Source of the DNA: Spongospora subterranea
Lineage: Eukaryota > Endomyxa > Phytomyxea > Plasmodiophorida > Plasmodiophoridae
Length of the DNA stretch: 27,681 nt
Reading direction: 5' to 3'
NCBI GenBank assembly: GCA_900404475.1
Contig: OUQQ01000231.1
Location: 1 to 27,681, forward strand
Under the pieces are notes generated by a model, which was given only the letters and a program-made list of their open reading frames with translations, was not told the DNA's origin and made no database searches. Shown piece by piece: positions 1-10,245 of the stretch. The stretch's first letter is position 1, and the number at the start of each line of letters is the position of its first letter. Both the position numbers and the translations under genes were made by a program.

Positions 1-30
1 ATCGAAAATTACAGGAGCCCACCGATGCAG

Positions 31-560
31 AGTTCGAAACGGGGCACGTTGTATTCTAGCTGCTGGAGACATTCGAAACGCACCTGTATCTACATCGATA
101 TCGGGAACGGTTTATTCAACTCCAGCATTGAGGTTCGTCCGAACATCTCAGTTCATGAGTGTGAGATCTACCCATTCTTCCTTGTGCTTCTGTTCTAACA
201 ACCTATCAGATTTCGAGATATTTTGGTCATTAACTCTATATCTCAATATTTACCTTTCCAATCTCAAGAACCATCCATATTTGCTTCTTGAGTCTTGTTG
301 AATTTGCCTATGCAGGACCTTCTGATTTCAACACCAAGACATAGGCTCATGACATGCAATGTCAATATTTTCATCGTTCACACAATAGTTCCAAATAGAT
401 GTTCACCATAATTCAACGCTATATGTGATTCAATCCCTTTGATTTCTTTCTCGTGCAATTGCGCATTTGCTGGAGTTGAATAAACTGTTCTCGATATCGA
501 TATACAGGTGCGTTTCGAATGTCTCCAGCAGTCAGAACACGACGTGCCCCATTTCGAACT
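31..560. repeat. Inverted repeat, arms 31-127 and 468-560
   Basis: The segment from 31 to 127 reappears as reverse complement at 468-560 with roughly 85-90% identity by eye. Shared blocks include TGCTGGAGACATTCGAAACG and TTTATTCAACTCCAGCA. The spacer is about 340 nt. Both arms translate to a similar peptide containing CWRHSKRTCI, so the duplicated unit may derive from a coding or element-borne sequence. I do not recognise the family. The left arm begins near the window edge, so the repeat may extend outside. I see no supported gene between 1 and about 840. Confidence 0.8.
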
Positions 561-840
561 CTTCTTGCCGTATTTCATTTTTCCCATGATTTATCTGTCC
601 CACATTTCAAAATTCCTCTTCGTGCGCTGGAATTCGCACTGCCGTCGTCGGTTGCTTGTGTCCGTTTCAGAAATCATTATCGTTCTCTCTTTTCTCCCCA
701 GTTTTGAACCTTTTGTGATTCGGGTTTTAATCGTATTTCATTGACGATCAATTCCATTTTCCCCATTTTCTCAGAATCTTGGACGTTTCATCTCCCGGTC
801 ATCATATATTGTTTCTACAACCATTTCATTTCCGAGTCGG

Positions 841-1140
841 TTATTCGCGATGCTCTAGTGGATGCAGAAATATACCACTTTCCAGTGCACCATTTGTGAT
901 GTATTCAAGAAATCCTTCTGTTATTATCTTGATCGCCATCGGAATCGCAAGCGCCGAGATTCGATCACCCGAAGCAAAAACGACTAGCGAAGGGAAGTCC
1001 TTATCCATCCCCAATAATATCAGGGCGTCGATTGTGAATTCGCTAATACGATCAATATCAATGTCTTTGGATATGAAGGTCTCAATGAACTGCTCTAGGC
1101 CAGGATTCCTTGGCTTGTTTTTGTGCTTTAGTGTCGGCAT
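841..1140 (-). CDS. Possible hypothetical exon, minus strand
   Basis: A 99-residue open frame has protein-like composition, with alternating hydrophobic segments such as SEFTIDALILLGM and DFPSLVVFASGD. It ends in TAA near 841. Just upstream, a second frame contains SGDCIKRAAFEVNADTKA and runs up to a possible splice site, so the true product may be spliced. I recognise no family. The overlapping 201-residue plus-strand frame (779-1384) looks less like protein. Homology search or transcript data would decide. Confidence 0.25.
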   Translation of the reverse strand: MPTLKHKNKPRNPGLEQFIETFISKDIDIDRISEFTIDALILLGMDKDFPSLVVFASGDRISALAIPMAIKIITEGFLEYITNGALESGIFLHPLEHRE

Positions 1141-1469
1141 TCACCTCAAAGGCGGCTCGCTTAATGCAATCGCCACTGATCTTTTGGCAATAATCAGCTT
1201 ATCTGACCCGCAAGCGCAAAAACAGTTCTTTGGATTTCAATCAACATCTTGTATTATAAACAGTTTTATGAGAATCATTGGGAATGTTTTACACTCTAGG
1301 GAACAAACTAACCTGCTTCAGTGGCGAGAAAGAAATGTTCTAAGTTCAGATTATAGCTGGGATGTTGATTTTTGTGTCCATTAAGATATCCCGATTCGTC
1401 TTTCTTTCGACATCGTCTTCACTGAACAAGTAGCACAAGTGGAAAGAGTCCAACCGGTCTCTTTTCACG

Positions 1470-2233
1470 TTGGAAACAATTATGGGATCGATCAGCTCCG
1501 TACTGATCGCCTTTCTTGCCCATCTTCGTGCAGACAGTTATGTTAATCTGCTTCGCCGCTATTGCAACTATCGAGACGAAATCAAACATGTTTTTGTGTT
1601 AATATACATCCATATCGAAACTGGTGGCGCGGAGGCTGGCATGTTCGAATATCCCTCTGAGGGTGACATCATCAGATGGCGACGTGGATTGCTTGGATCG
1701 GTCTATGAAACTTTCCACCGAGTTTCTACGATAGAAACCAATCATGGATTGGCAAAACGGGTTTTGGCTGAATCGTTGATTGCTACAGGACGGGGTGACC
1801 ATTTAAGAATTTATTAGGCGACTTTGATTGCTTGAATGGATTTGAAACTTTGCTCACGAAAGTGTCTTGACCTGCTGAACATGATGGGCAACTGCGTTGG
1901 CGGAGACGTTGATGGTTCATCAGACGAAGTCAATATTAACACCCACATGTGCACTTTCCGGGAAGAAGTTGACCACGTTGAGTCCTCGGATACCCCTCCT
2001 CCGGTAATCCAAATGACAGAATATCAATCTGACCCTTCGCCACCATTGAATTGTTGTTGAGGTTTGATATTTATGGAAGACGATGGCCCACTGATCACGA
2101 CATCATCACTGATAAATACGAATGTGGATGAGTTTATTAACAGCATTTTAAAACGGGATCGCCATTTCGATCATTTCCTTGATGATCTTTTGCTGCTATT
2201 CTTCACAGGTTCATTAACGCGTCGGCCACGAGG
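1470..2233 (+). CDS. Possible multi-exon hypothetical gene, plus strand
   Basis: Several short frames in succession look protein-like but cannot be joined with certainty. The first, 1470-1817, contains RWRRGLLGSVYETFHRVS. The second follows a possible ATTAG acceptor at 1813-1817 and reads GDFDCLNGFETLLTKV before a GTGTCT donor. The third, 1836-2060, is acidic. The fourth starts at an ATG near 2073 and contains NVDEFINSILKRDRHFDHF. The last would run into the 3' end of NOB1 in convergent orientation. I recognise no domain. Exon boundaries are guesses. Confidence 0.22.
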
Positions 2234-3780
2234 ATGACCAATCTTGCACGATCCGGAATTGGCGCCCGAGTTTCGGAACGCGAACTCGGCCGCATCCTGG
2301 TACATTTGATCGGCATTAGCTTTCTTGACGCGCGTCGTTTTGACTTGATCTTCCCTGATTGATAAGTGAGAAGAGTGCCAAGGGAAACTAACGGGACCCA
2401 CCGTAGAATCAGATCAGTGTTTCTCCGACCACCTTTCGGTTTGGGAATCGAATAGATAGTTCCGCGAAGATTGGGGACCTTTCTGCGGCTGTGGCGAAAT
2501 TTTATCCACCCACCGCTGGTGACTTTAATCCTGGTCCTTGTTAACGTCTCTCCGCCGCATGATTCACAAAATCGACGAGAAAGTCTAAGCCCAAATTGAG
2601 TACAGAATTTTCAAAACTTTCTGTGTTAATGAGTAGTCAGGTGTGTTCAACGCAATTCCACTAGAACACGCAACGGGAAATCAAATTGGAAAAAAAAACT
2701 CGTTGAATTTCTTACTCCATGGACATCTTGAAACAGGCGCTACAGCGAAGACACCATTGTGCAACGCTACTAATGGCGATACCGTCAATGGAGGTAAGGC
2801 GTAATCCCAATTGTAGCATCACATTTTGCATAGCGAAATCGGTCGTGATACAGGAGACGGTTGACGTTAACGCTTCGGGGGCGCATTGCGCAACAGCGCC
2901 GCTGCGCTTCATGCCAATATTTGATGGCGTAATCCTGCAACAACACAGGTGTAGGTATGGCGCGATCCATGCGGACGAAATTGCCAGACCATTCCCCTTC
3001 CCAATCCTGATCGTCTGCTGGGATAGCGCTGTCAACGCTGGAGGCAGTTATTGATACTCCGCCAGATTCATTCAGCGAACCCTCAACAGGTTCAACATCA
3101 TTCTCAGCGTCACTGTCTGAGACGTCATCATCGACCGTCAACTTGGAAGGCGGTGCTAATATTGAGCCAGAATCATCCTCAGCCGCTCCGCTGATCTCAG
3201 AACAATTGCCGGCATCGACGACTTCACTTTCTTCCACGTCTCTCAAGCACTCCGAGATCTCGTCGCAAATTGCGACACCGGCCAGGGCTTGTTCGATCGC
3301 ACCAATCGGTTCTTGATCCGATTGATTCTCTGGTAGCACCGTTGGAGCTGCATGGGTCCTGTTTACTCTGGAATGGGGCAACAAAGGTCGATTTAACCTC
3401 GGATGTGCCCTGATGTGTTCGAGATTGTGATTCTCTTTCTCAATCATATAGGTCAATCCCAGAACACGCAGATCGGTGGCAGACAGCACATGGAAATCGC
3501 CGGTTTCGTCAGCGAATCTGGCGACGGCCGCGAGGGCATCGGCGCTCACAGTCCGAACGTTGATCTTGAAAGGGAGCGCGTTCAATGCGGCCCTGGCTCG
3601 AGGGTCGCGAACTTCGGCGATTACCTCATCGATCGTTACGAGTTCACAGCCGTTGGCGACAAGTCGATGCAATAATGGCGTCGTGGACGTATTGATCAAC
3701 GCCCCCGTGTCGAGGATAACATATCGTAAATTGCTCACAGCCGACGCCATTCCTCCAGTAAATTTTTCGATCGCGATCAA
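2171..3780 (-). CDS. NOB1: NOB1, 20S pre-rRNA site-D endonuclease
   Basis: NOB1 is the PIN-domain nuclease that makes the final 3' cleavage of 18S rRNA in pre-40S particles. Four exons on the minus strand (3780-2990, 2934-2716, 2584-2402, 2354-2171) join in phase to 458 residues. Introns are 55, 131 and 47 nt. The PIN core carries the expected acidic residues D24, E56, D95 and D103 (in VILDTGA, IAEVRD, TGDF and SATDL). An acidic low-complexity linker follows (about 180-260), then WITPSN at the first splice junction. The zinc ribbon has all four cysteines: C328/C331 in LRCSAC and C343/C346 in FCESCG. The family motif IYSIPKPKGG and a basic C-terminal tail come next. Human NOB1 is 412 aa, and the excess lies mostly in the linker. 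The second methionine (M11) is an alternative start, since the PIN fold begins soon after it. It is divergent from the gene at 4173. Confidence 0.95.
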
Positions 3781-4172
3781 CGAAGTCCGTGACGGAGCCC
3801 GTGGCGGAAAGAAATGTCAACATGTTTTGTTCGAACTGGAATTTTCCGGAAAATTTTCACGAAAACTGAATCTGGATCTTTCGAAACAGTTGCAATTTCA
3901 TTTCGACGTTATTTCGCACCTTGTCAACTCAACTCATCTTTTCGACTCCAGCGTAACTGTCTTCTATTCGCTGTCAAAACCTCCCGAGTAAAGATCGGTG
4001 TGAATTAGGATTTTATGAGAACTCTGAAATGAGCCAGAGTTGAACCATCCATTTTTTTTGTCCTGAACGGGTCAATCAACGGGTGAGTCAATGTTTGCGG
4101 CAAATTCCGAATTGCGTTTGACCGGCCATTATTCTAAATCGACTTCGCTAAATATCGCCCCTTCTTAAAACA
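3781..4172. promoter_or_regulatory. Divergent intergenic region between NOB1 and the CaaX gene
   Basis: This 392-bp spacer separates two divergently transcribed starts and presumably holds both promoters. A plus-strand open frame crosses its left part but is the antisense shadow of NOB1 exon 1. I see no clear TATA box. A short T-run lies near 4052-4059. The promoter call rests on position only. Confidence 0.4.
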
Positions 4173-4901
4173 ATGACGGATGTCCAAATTGACGTGCATG
4201 ATTTCAGAAAAATCGAGAAATCGAGTGAACCGTCAAAAGCTGGAGCTATGGTGCGCCGGCTGACTGCGAAGATTCAGGCGTTGTCTCGACCTAGTCCACT
4301 AAACTCTAAAAACAATGCTAAACCTCGCAGCCATCGTACCAGGAAGCCAAAGTCGAACGTCAGTACATCAACGGAAGAACAGGAAATTACTGAAGATAAA
4401 GGGAACACGCAGGAGAGCAATCAACATCAAAAGGAAAACACCGAATTTGAATCAGTGGTTGAGTTGGATAAGGCGACAAAGGTGCTACAAGAAAAGGCGA
4501 ATCAGTGGAATCGATCGCAGGTCAGGACGTTGGCAGAGTTGGAGCGGCTGCGATGCCTGATTGTTAGCGGTGTGCCCGCTACACCTAGAACCGTGGATAT
4601 GCTGACGACGAATCGGCAAACTATGCTGACTAAGGTGCTGCTGAAATCATTCGCCGAAAACGAGCAACTGAAGAGCATGCTTCGTGAATGCGATATGCAG
4701 TATCATCTGCATAGCGAGCTTCATGAAAGGGCGAAAGAAGCACTTTCAAGTTCGGGAAGCGATCCGGTGCGGGATTTGACCGAACACGAACTCAAACTAG
4801 CCAAAAATCATCTTTCCAGTATTATGGGCACAATGGGCGACTCGATCACCCCCTGCGATGATGATGATGACAATGGCGAACGTGGATGCACTGTCATGTA
4901 G
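4173..4901 (+). CDS. Orphan coiled-coil protein ending in a CaaX box
   Basis: This intronless frame of 242 residues is the only clean single-exon gene in the window. Residues 1-90 are basic and polar, rich in Lys, Arg, Ser and Thr, and likely disordered. About 90-205 is a Leu/Glu/Lys-rich region predicted by eye to form helices or coiled coil (KATKVLQEKANQ, RTLAELERLRCLI, LKSMLRECDMQYHLH). The tail is a run of five aspartates followed by NGERG and the terminal four residues CTVM. C-T-V-M fits a CaaX prenylation signal. In known eukaryotic enzymes a terminal Met favours farnesyltransferase, so membrane attachment is inferred. No family was recognised. The start ATG is in-frame and follows a gene-free spacer. 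The downstream neighbour is convergent. Confidence 0.7.
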   Translation: MTDVQIDVHDFRKIEKSSEPSKAGAMVRRLTAKIQALSRPSPLNSKNNAKPRSHRTRKPKSNVSTSTEEQEITEDKGNTQESNQHQKENTEFESVVELDKATKVLQEKANQWNRSQVRTLAELERLRCLIVSGVPATPRTVDMLTTNRQTMLTKVLLKSFAENEQLKSMLRECDMQYHLHSELHERAKEALSSSGSDPVRDLTEHELKLAKNHLSSIMGTMGDSITPCDDDDDNGERGCTVM

Positions 4902-5041
4902 GTACTGGCGTATATTTAGAGAATGAATAGTAGTTTTTAACTGTTAAATAATGACACAAAAGTCCAATATGCAAGCTACAACCGATTAGTAGTGTTTAAA
5001 AATAGACAATGTCAATGTGTTTCTAAAAGGTCAAACATCCC

Positions 5042-6217
5042 TTAATCGAAAACAGTACGGAGCCCTTCGATTGCTAACAACGTGATCATGGCGTGAGGTG
5101 CAATTCTGACTGCAAGAAAAATATTAGAGGCAATCACTGCAAAAACGCAATACCTTACAGTAAAAAGTAACAAATCCTTTGTAGAACGCCAAAGGACCCT
5201 CAGTTTTCATGACAGTAACAGCACAGTTGAGTGGCCCAGAATACGGGACCTTTCCCTGTGCATCGGGCTTCATTTTTTGGATACGAGTTTTCACGAAATC
5301 GAACGGTAGTGACATGAACGAGGCGAAAAATCCGGCTACGGCCGAAGCCGCGAATGTGCTGGTGGCATTCTTGCCGAATTTAGCTTCGATCATTTCCTTT
5401 GATTGATCATAGGTTGCCAACATGCCAACATTTAAGGCCATTGCCCGCATTACAGTCGGGAAGCAACCAGACCATAAACCCATAACCCCGTCTTCCTAAA
5501 ATTCAATCACATCTTCCAAATTTCGATTAGTAAGAAAAATCGTCAACTACTGCACCTTAACAATTCGGAAAAGAGCATCAACAACGTTCTTGTAGTTGCG
5601 ACGCTCGGCAGCAGGAAGCCCAGCATCAGCTTGCATTCTTACTAGGGCAAGATCACACGGGTTGCCTATTATCGATCCAAGACCACCTGCTGCAAGACCA
5701 GCGACGGCCCTCTTGGTAAAATTTAGCGAACCGTCTTCACCCTTGCTGGGGAAGAGAATTGGTAAACCTGACCAAGAATTGCATAATTGACCTACAGAGC
5801 TCCAGCGATTGTTGTAAACAATCCCATTCTGGCAGTGGTGTAGGTTGCTTGCCGTAATAGACCCGCTGAAAGTCCACGATATAATGAAGATATTCCTTCT
5901 TGTGCGACCAATTTACGTGCCATTGTCATAGGGTTCGTAATACCGCCTTTTCCCTCTAATTGGATCGACACTTTGACCTGATTAAGCTGAGAAACTCTGC
6001 ATAACAGATATAACAAACAATACCATGTCAATGGGCTGAATGCACGTTGTCGCTATCATTCCGGAAAGCCTATCTTCAAGTCAACAGCAAAGCTTGCTAT
6101 ACAGTGCCTCTATACGGACCCTCCAAGAACGAACGGCTGAGCCGCCGCCCAGTACGGGTTCTTGGCAGGGGGTGCAGGTTTGGGTGTGGCATCAGGTGTT
6201 GGAGCTGGTGACGACAT
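5042..6217 (-). CDS. SLC25A11: Mitochondrial 2-oxoglutarate/malate-type carrier
   Basis: This is a mitochondrial carrier family protein that would exchange 2-oxoglutarate for malate or related dicarboxylates across the inner membrane. Six exons (6217-6120, 6069-6024, 5977-5796, 5745-5556, 5495-5159, 5109-5042) join in phase to 306 residues, the usual family length. Introns are 50, 46, 50, 60 and 49 nt. Each of the three repeats has its signature: QPIDMVK, NPCDLALVR and LPFDFVKTR. Motifs close to animal SLC25A11 include YRGLSAGLLRQATYTT and VRMQADAGLP followed by RRNYKNV. The N-terminus, rich in Pro and Ala, precedes the first transmembrane segment. A dicarboxylate carrier (SLC25A10) is the main alternative, since the two subfamilies share these motifs. 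The last exon (RIAPHAMITLLAIEG) confirms the C-terminal boundary. Confidence 0.92.
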
Positions 6218-6539
6218 GGCTTAGAAAATTCTGAGAATATTCACGGTTCGACAGCACAAGATAGTTTTGAAGATCGACAGACTGACGATAACCGACTTCG
6301 GATCGGGTGGCGGCGCCTCTACCCGCTCACACTGTTCATCGAGTTCAAACCTCCGCCTGTACAAAACGTAAAAAACGCAGCGTGCGTGCACACATTCAGG
6401 TACACACAGCCCTCATTCTTCAATCACTTGCAAGGCTGCGCTCTCGCACGCACCGTAATACGCACCACGTGTCGAGACCTGCATCTTCGACATGGGTACT
6501 GTACACTGGAGGTCGTCCATGGTAGATCAGAGACTCAGA
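6218..6539. other. Spacer upstream of the carrier gene
   Basis: Presumed 5' flank of the carrier gene. Short open frames on both strands lack recognisable motifs. The right part probably contains remnants downstream of the mariner relic. No further feature is supported. Confidence 0.4.
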
Positions 6540-7220
6540 TACGGACCTTCTATGAAAACATACCGAGCTTTCCGGTGAACAATTTGTTTTAGACCGGTCC
6601 CATCGCGGCCGAGCTACTGCCGCCATGAACATCACGTTGGTGATGAAGCGTTTGCTCTTGCAGATACGATGTGGATCTGCAGCTAAGTAAAATCGTTGAC
6701 TAGTTTGAGTCAAATAGAATCATTTTTCGTCAATATGGACGACGTTCATCATGTTCTTGAAAATTGGATCCTGATGGGGTGACAAGGTTATCATGAAAAT
6801 AAAGAACTTTAGCCTGGTCATCTTGTTGGCTTGAGGATTGGCTTCATCGCATTTGAATGCGCCTTGTCCTTCCTTGATTCTTGCATGCATTGTGGATACG
6901 GACAGATTCAAAGCGCACCCAAGAGACCGGATATTTGATCGTTGTTGAAAAGGAATGTTTTTGACTTTCTCTGGATCAACGGGCTTTTTCTTTCGACCAA
7001 CCCTTCCTCGTTTATGTGAAGAAACTACGGCAGAAGTCATTCCGGTACCACTGCTTTTCACTTCCTGGTTCCATAACCTGCTGGCTGTTCGGCGCGGAAT
7101 GACAAAATTAACGGCTTGCTGATGCAATCAAACCTTCAACAAATTTTCCTGCATCACTCATCTTCAAAATATATTCGTAAATTACACGACGCTGATCATC
7201 AGTAAGGTTTGTCTGTCCTT
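6540..7220 (-). pseudogene. Decayed mariner (Tc1/mariner, DD34D-type) transposase
   Basis: On the minus strand, pieces of a mariner-like transposase lie in order but in several frames. First come TNLTDDQRR and an N-terminal helix region (about 7210-7110), then VIPRRTASRLW and the RGRVGRKKK linker, then NIPFQQRSNIRSLG and SVSTMHARIKEG (second helix-turn-helix). Next is NKMTRLKF, then VVHIDEK, which carries the first catalytic Asp, and FMAAVARPRWD. The expected Trp after HIDEK is TGA at 6720-6722, and translation resumes in the same frame with FYLTQTSQRF. One frameshift lies near 7110 and another near 6595, after which KLFTGKLGMF is found in a new frame and then stops. The C-terminal catalytic half is missing. 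The relic is clearly dead. I could not identify terminal inverted repeats. Confidence 0.85.
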
Positions 7221-7299
7221 TTCTACAGGCAAACTCTTCAGGAACAATGACGATTCCCGAGGCCTGCTGGTCGACGGCTATTGCCTTCCCAGGAGCCAC

Positions 7300-8043
7300 G
7301 TTGGCTTCTCTAACTCGGTTGAGGTCTTCTGTAGGTGCAGTCATGCTCTCAGATTTCAGTTCAACAATGCCGAGGCAGCGGTGCCTTTGGAACAAATCCT
7401 GTAAACCCTTGTCTTTATTATGAGCTATTTTTAGTTTGAAATGAGCCTCAAAGCTCAAAATTTCGGGAGAGAAATGCACTTGGCGTGCGCGTCATTGTAG
7501 TTTTGAGAAGGGAGAGATGGCAGTGAGATGGCGCTAAAAACAACCTCAATCCACGCACCTTTTTTCAACAGAACTGTATTCCGAACGGAGGGTGCGTTGA
7601 AAATGAGTCAATGACACTGCCCTTAACTATTTATTGCGAGTTGCGGTACCATAAAGTGAACCCACCCTTACAGTTTCTTCGGAAACATCACGGTGACACG
7701 ACAAAGAGAGAACTATCAAAAACAGTCCAAAACATGAGAGAACTATCAAAAACAATCCAAAACATACATACAGTTAATACTTTATTGAGAGAGTCAAAAC
7801 CACGAACGTTGACTATGGAACAATCGTGTCGCTAAATACAGTTTTCAGGGAAAACGCAAACGACAAGATTTAACTTTACTTTGAAGCAACACAGCTGCAA
7901 AAAACGCCAAACAAAAAGCCTGACATACCTAACAGGTTTGGCAACAGCGTCGTGACACGATTCCAGCATTGCGTTACTGCCGCGCAGATCCGTGGCGCAA
8001 CTCACGTGGAAGTTACTCACTGCCGTCGATTACACTAATTACG
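7300..8043. other. Intergenic region upstream of CIAO1
   Basis: About 740 bp between the mariner relic and CIAO1. It holds a two-copy tandem repeat at 7706-7765. Otherwise I see only short frames without recognisable content. The right end presumably carries the CIAO1 promoter. Confidence 0.4.
7706..7765. repeat. Tandem duplication of a 30-nt unit
   Basis: A 30-nt unit beginning GAGAGAACTATCAAAAACA occurs twice head to tail (7706-7735 and 7736-7765), differing at a single position (G versus A at unit position 20). This looks like a recent slippage duplication. No function is evident. Confidence 0.9.
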
Positions 8044-9845
8044 ATGGTTTCCGAACATTCATCAGCTGATGTCGCCGTTCCTGTTGAACTCGATTGTGTG
8101 TCCACTCTATCGGGTAACGCTAATTTAGCTGTAGTCGTCTCACACATGGCCTCTCGCGGCCTAGTGTAACGATACCGCATCTATAACATTTGAATTGGGA
8201 TTTACTCATTATTCCGTTTTCGTTGTTTCTGTTCTAGGACATACCGATGTAGTCTGGTGCGTTGCCTGGCATCCAGGTCAGGATTTGGTACTGGCCTCCT
8301 GCGGCTCTGATAAGACGATACGCATCTGGAAACAGGTTGGACGCGACCATCAAAAGCAATGGGTGTGCTTTGCAACTGTAGCTACCGTGAGTTGCAGTTC
8401 CGTATTCGAGATGTTTACTCATTAATATTGTAAAATTTTTACTTCCACACTTCAGCATGAGGGTGAGGGCTGCTGCCACCGTTCAATGTTTGCTTGAATA
8501 TTGCGACAATTTGCATTTGTTGAGGTTTATCAGAAGTTTGCAAATTGTATTTATGGTTAGCTGACAGTGTTGCTCTAACAATTTGCTGTTGATCAATTAG
8601 GGACATAAAAGGACCATCCGATGTCTAGCTTGGTCCCCAGATGGGTCCATGCTCGCGTCCGGAGGGTTCGACGGTATTGTCAATATTTGGAGCCTTGTTG
8701 AAAGCACTGATGACGGTAGCGACGACGAATCCCAACCAACTTACTCTATTGTGGCCACTCTTGAAGGACATGAAAACGAAGTCAAATCGCTGTCGTGGTC
8801 GTCGTGCGCTCATCCTTTTTTATTGGCAACATGTAGTCGCGATAAAAGCGTTTGGATTTGGGAATGTATGTCGAATCGTCTGTTGGAAGCAAACATTTTT
8901 TTTTTAATTTTGAACTCAGTACAGGGTGTTTCTTTTCTCTGGACGCGCTTCGATGTTTTTTATTAATTTTGATTCTACTGTTATTTATGAGTTGATGTCT
9001 ACAGTAACAGAAGACGGCGACTTCGAATGCATTTCAGTACTGCAAGGACATAGTCAAGATGTTAAATGTGTTCGGTGGCACCCCACACAACGAATGTTAT
9101 TGTCGTCATCGTAAGTCAACAGCATCTAACACTGTTTTTGAACAAAATTTTCAGTTTATATTTTTAGATATGATGATACCATAAAAATATGGGCCGAAGA
9201 TGAAGACGAATGGTTCTGTACGCAAACGCTTCGCGGTCACACATCTACTGTCTGGTCAATCGATTTTCTCGATACCGAAGGAAAACGATTCAGTAGTGTT
9301 CTTTATTCCTTTGCTTGCAAACTTTGCTTACGATGGACCCTACAGTTTCTTGCAGCGATGATCAGACCCTGATAATATGGCGAAATTCACAAAGCGATCA
9401 ATTGGCATCACAAGGTTCGCTCCAGTATGTTCATTAGTTTCATATTTGATATTTGGTCTTTCGTTTCAGCCCAATGGGATAAGATGCAAGTGCTGTCTGG
9501 ATATCATGACCGTCCCATATTCTCTATTGCAGTTTGCTTATCGTATACGTCACCATTGTTCGTTTCTGCTGGCGGCGATGACCAATTATGTGTTTTTCAT
9601 ACTGAATTAATCAAAAATGCCGATCAAGACGATGTAAGCAAAACAAGTGTCTTGATTGTCACCATGCTCTCTTACATTGTCATTTTGCCTCAAAGGAATG
9701 CGACATCAACGCGTCTCTGCATTGCAGAGTTCCCGACGCTCATGAAGGTGAAGTAAATTGTGTAGCTTGGTCCAACGGAGCTTCACCATTATTGGCATCG
9801 TGCGGAGACGACTATGTTGTTAAGATTTGGCGGTTTCGGTCATAA
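8044..9845 (+). CDS. CIAO1: CIAO1, WD40 protein of cytosolic Fe-S assembly
   Basis: CIAO1 (yeast Cia1) is a seven-bladed WD40 propeller in the CIA targeting complex, which delivers Fe-S clusters to cytosolic and nuclear apoproteins. Eight exons (8044-8113, 8238-8386, 8601-8865, 9005-9110, 9168-9292, 9346-9414, 9470-9633, 9696-9845) join in phase to 365 residues, against 339 in human. Introns are 124, 214, 139, 57, 53, 55 and 62 nt, so the first three are long and the last four minimal. Family matches run in order: [127 protein letters not shown] and [12 protein letters not shown]. The start ATG at 8044 precedes the first blade by about 20 residues. The acceptor of the last exon (CAAAG) is the least certain junction. 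Confidence 0.93.
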
Positions 9846-10190
9846 CCTCGTCTGATCTGTTTCCGCAAAAACAATGTACCAATCTCTATTTATGTGACAA
9901 TACAATGTATCAGTCAACTCTAAGATCACTACTAAATGGTGTTAGTCGCCAAACTCAAACAAGTTGGTCATCTTATTAACGTTGGACTTTGTGCACGCAT
10001 CGGTTGATTGACCGCATGTTCCAGTTGATCATTGTCTTTCGGTACGATACAGACGCCCCAAAATGCTCATGCCATGGAAAACAAATGCAAAAGGGCCATA
10101 AACGTGGTACCCTGGTGGCGATCTGCGTGCTAATAATATAAAACACCCCCGTAGAGTTGGTCGATCCGTTTCCTGGGAATAATCAATTTT
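9846..10190. other. Intergenic region between CIAO1 and crescerin
   Basis: Roughly 350 bp with no gene that I can support. It presumably contains the CIAO1 3' end and the distal promoter of the next gene. Confidence 0.45.
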
Positions 10191-10213
10191 TCCAATCCCT
10201 ACTAGGGATTGGA
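10191..10213. promoter_or_regulatory. Near-perfect palindrome with CCAAT and ATTGG, upstream of crescerin
   Basis: The arm TCCAATCCCTA (10191-10201) is followed by a single C and then its exact reverse complement (10203-10213). The 23-bp palindrome ends 32 bp before the crescerin ATG at 10246. Each arm contains CCAAT in opposite orientation. Ciliary genes in animals are often driven by RFX factors at imperfect palindromes (X-boxes) close to the start. This palindrome does not match the X-box consensus, so a dimeric regulator or a paired CCAAT box is only inferred. Confidence 0.45.
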
Positions 10214-10245
10214 GCTTGATACTTCCTGATTCGGTAAAGAACCCG

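Noticed and set aside
779..1384. 201-codon plus-strand frame
   Set aside because: Low-complexity Ser/Ile/Leu composition without motifs. The opposite strand looks more protein-like, though still weak.
3476..3991. 171-codon plus-strand open frame
   Set aside because: It is antisense to the PIN-domain exon of NOB1 and has no recognisable content of its own.
8454..8464. Possible CATGAG micro-exon inside the second CIAO1 intron
   Set aside because: It lacks a GT donor in the needed phase, and direct splicing 8386|8601 already aligns residue for residue with the human protein.
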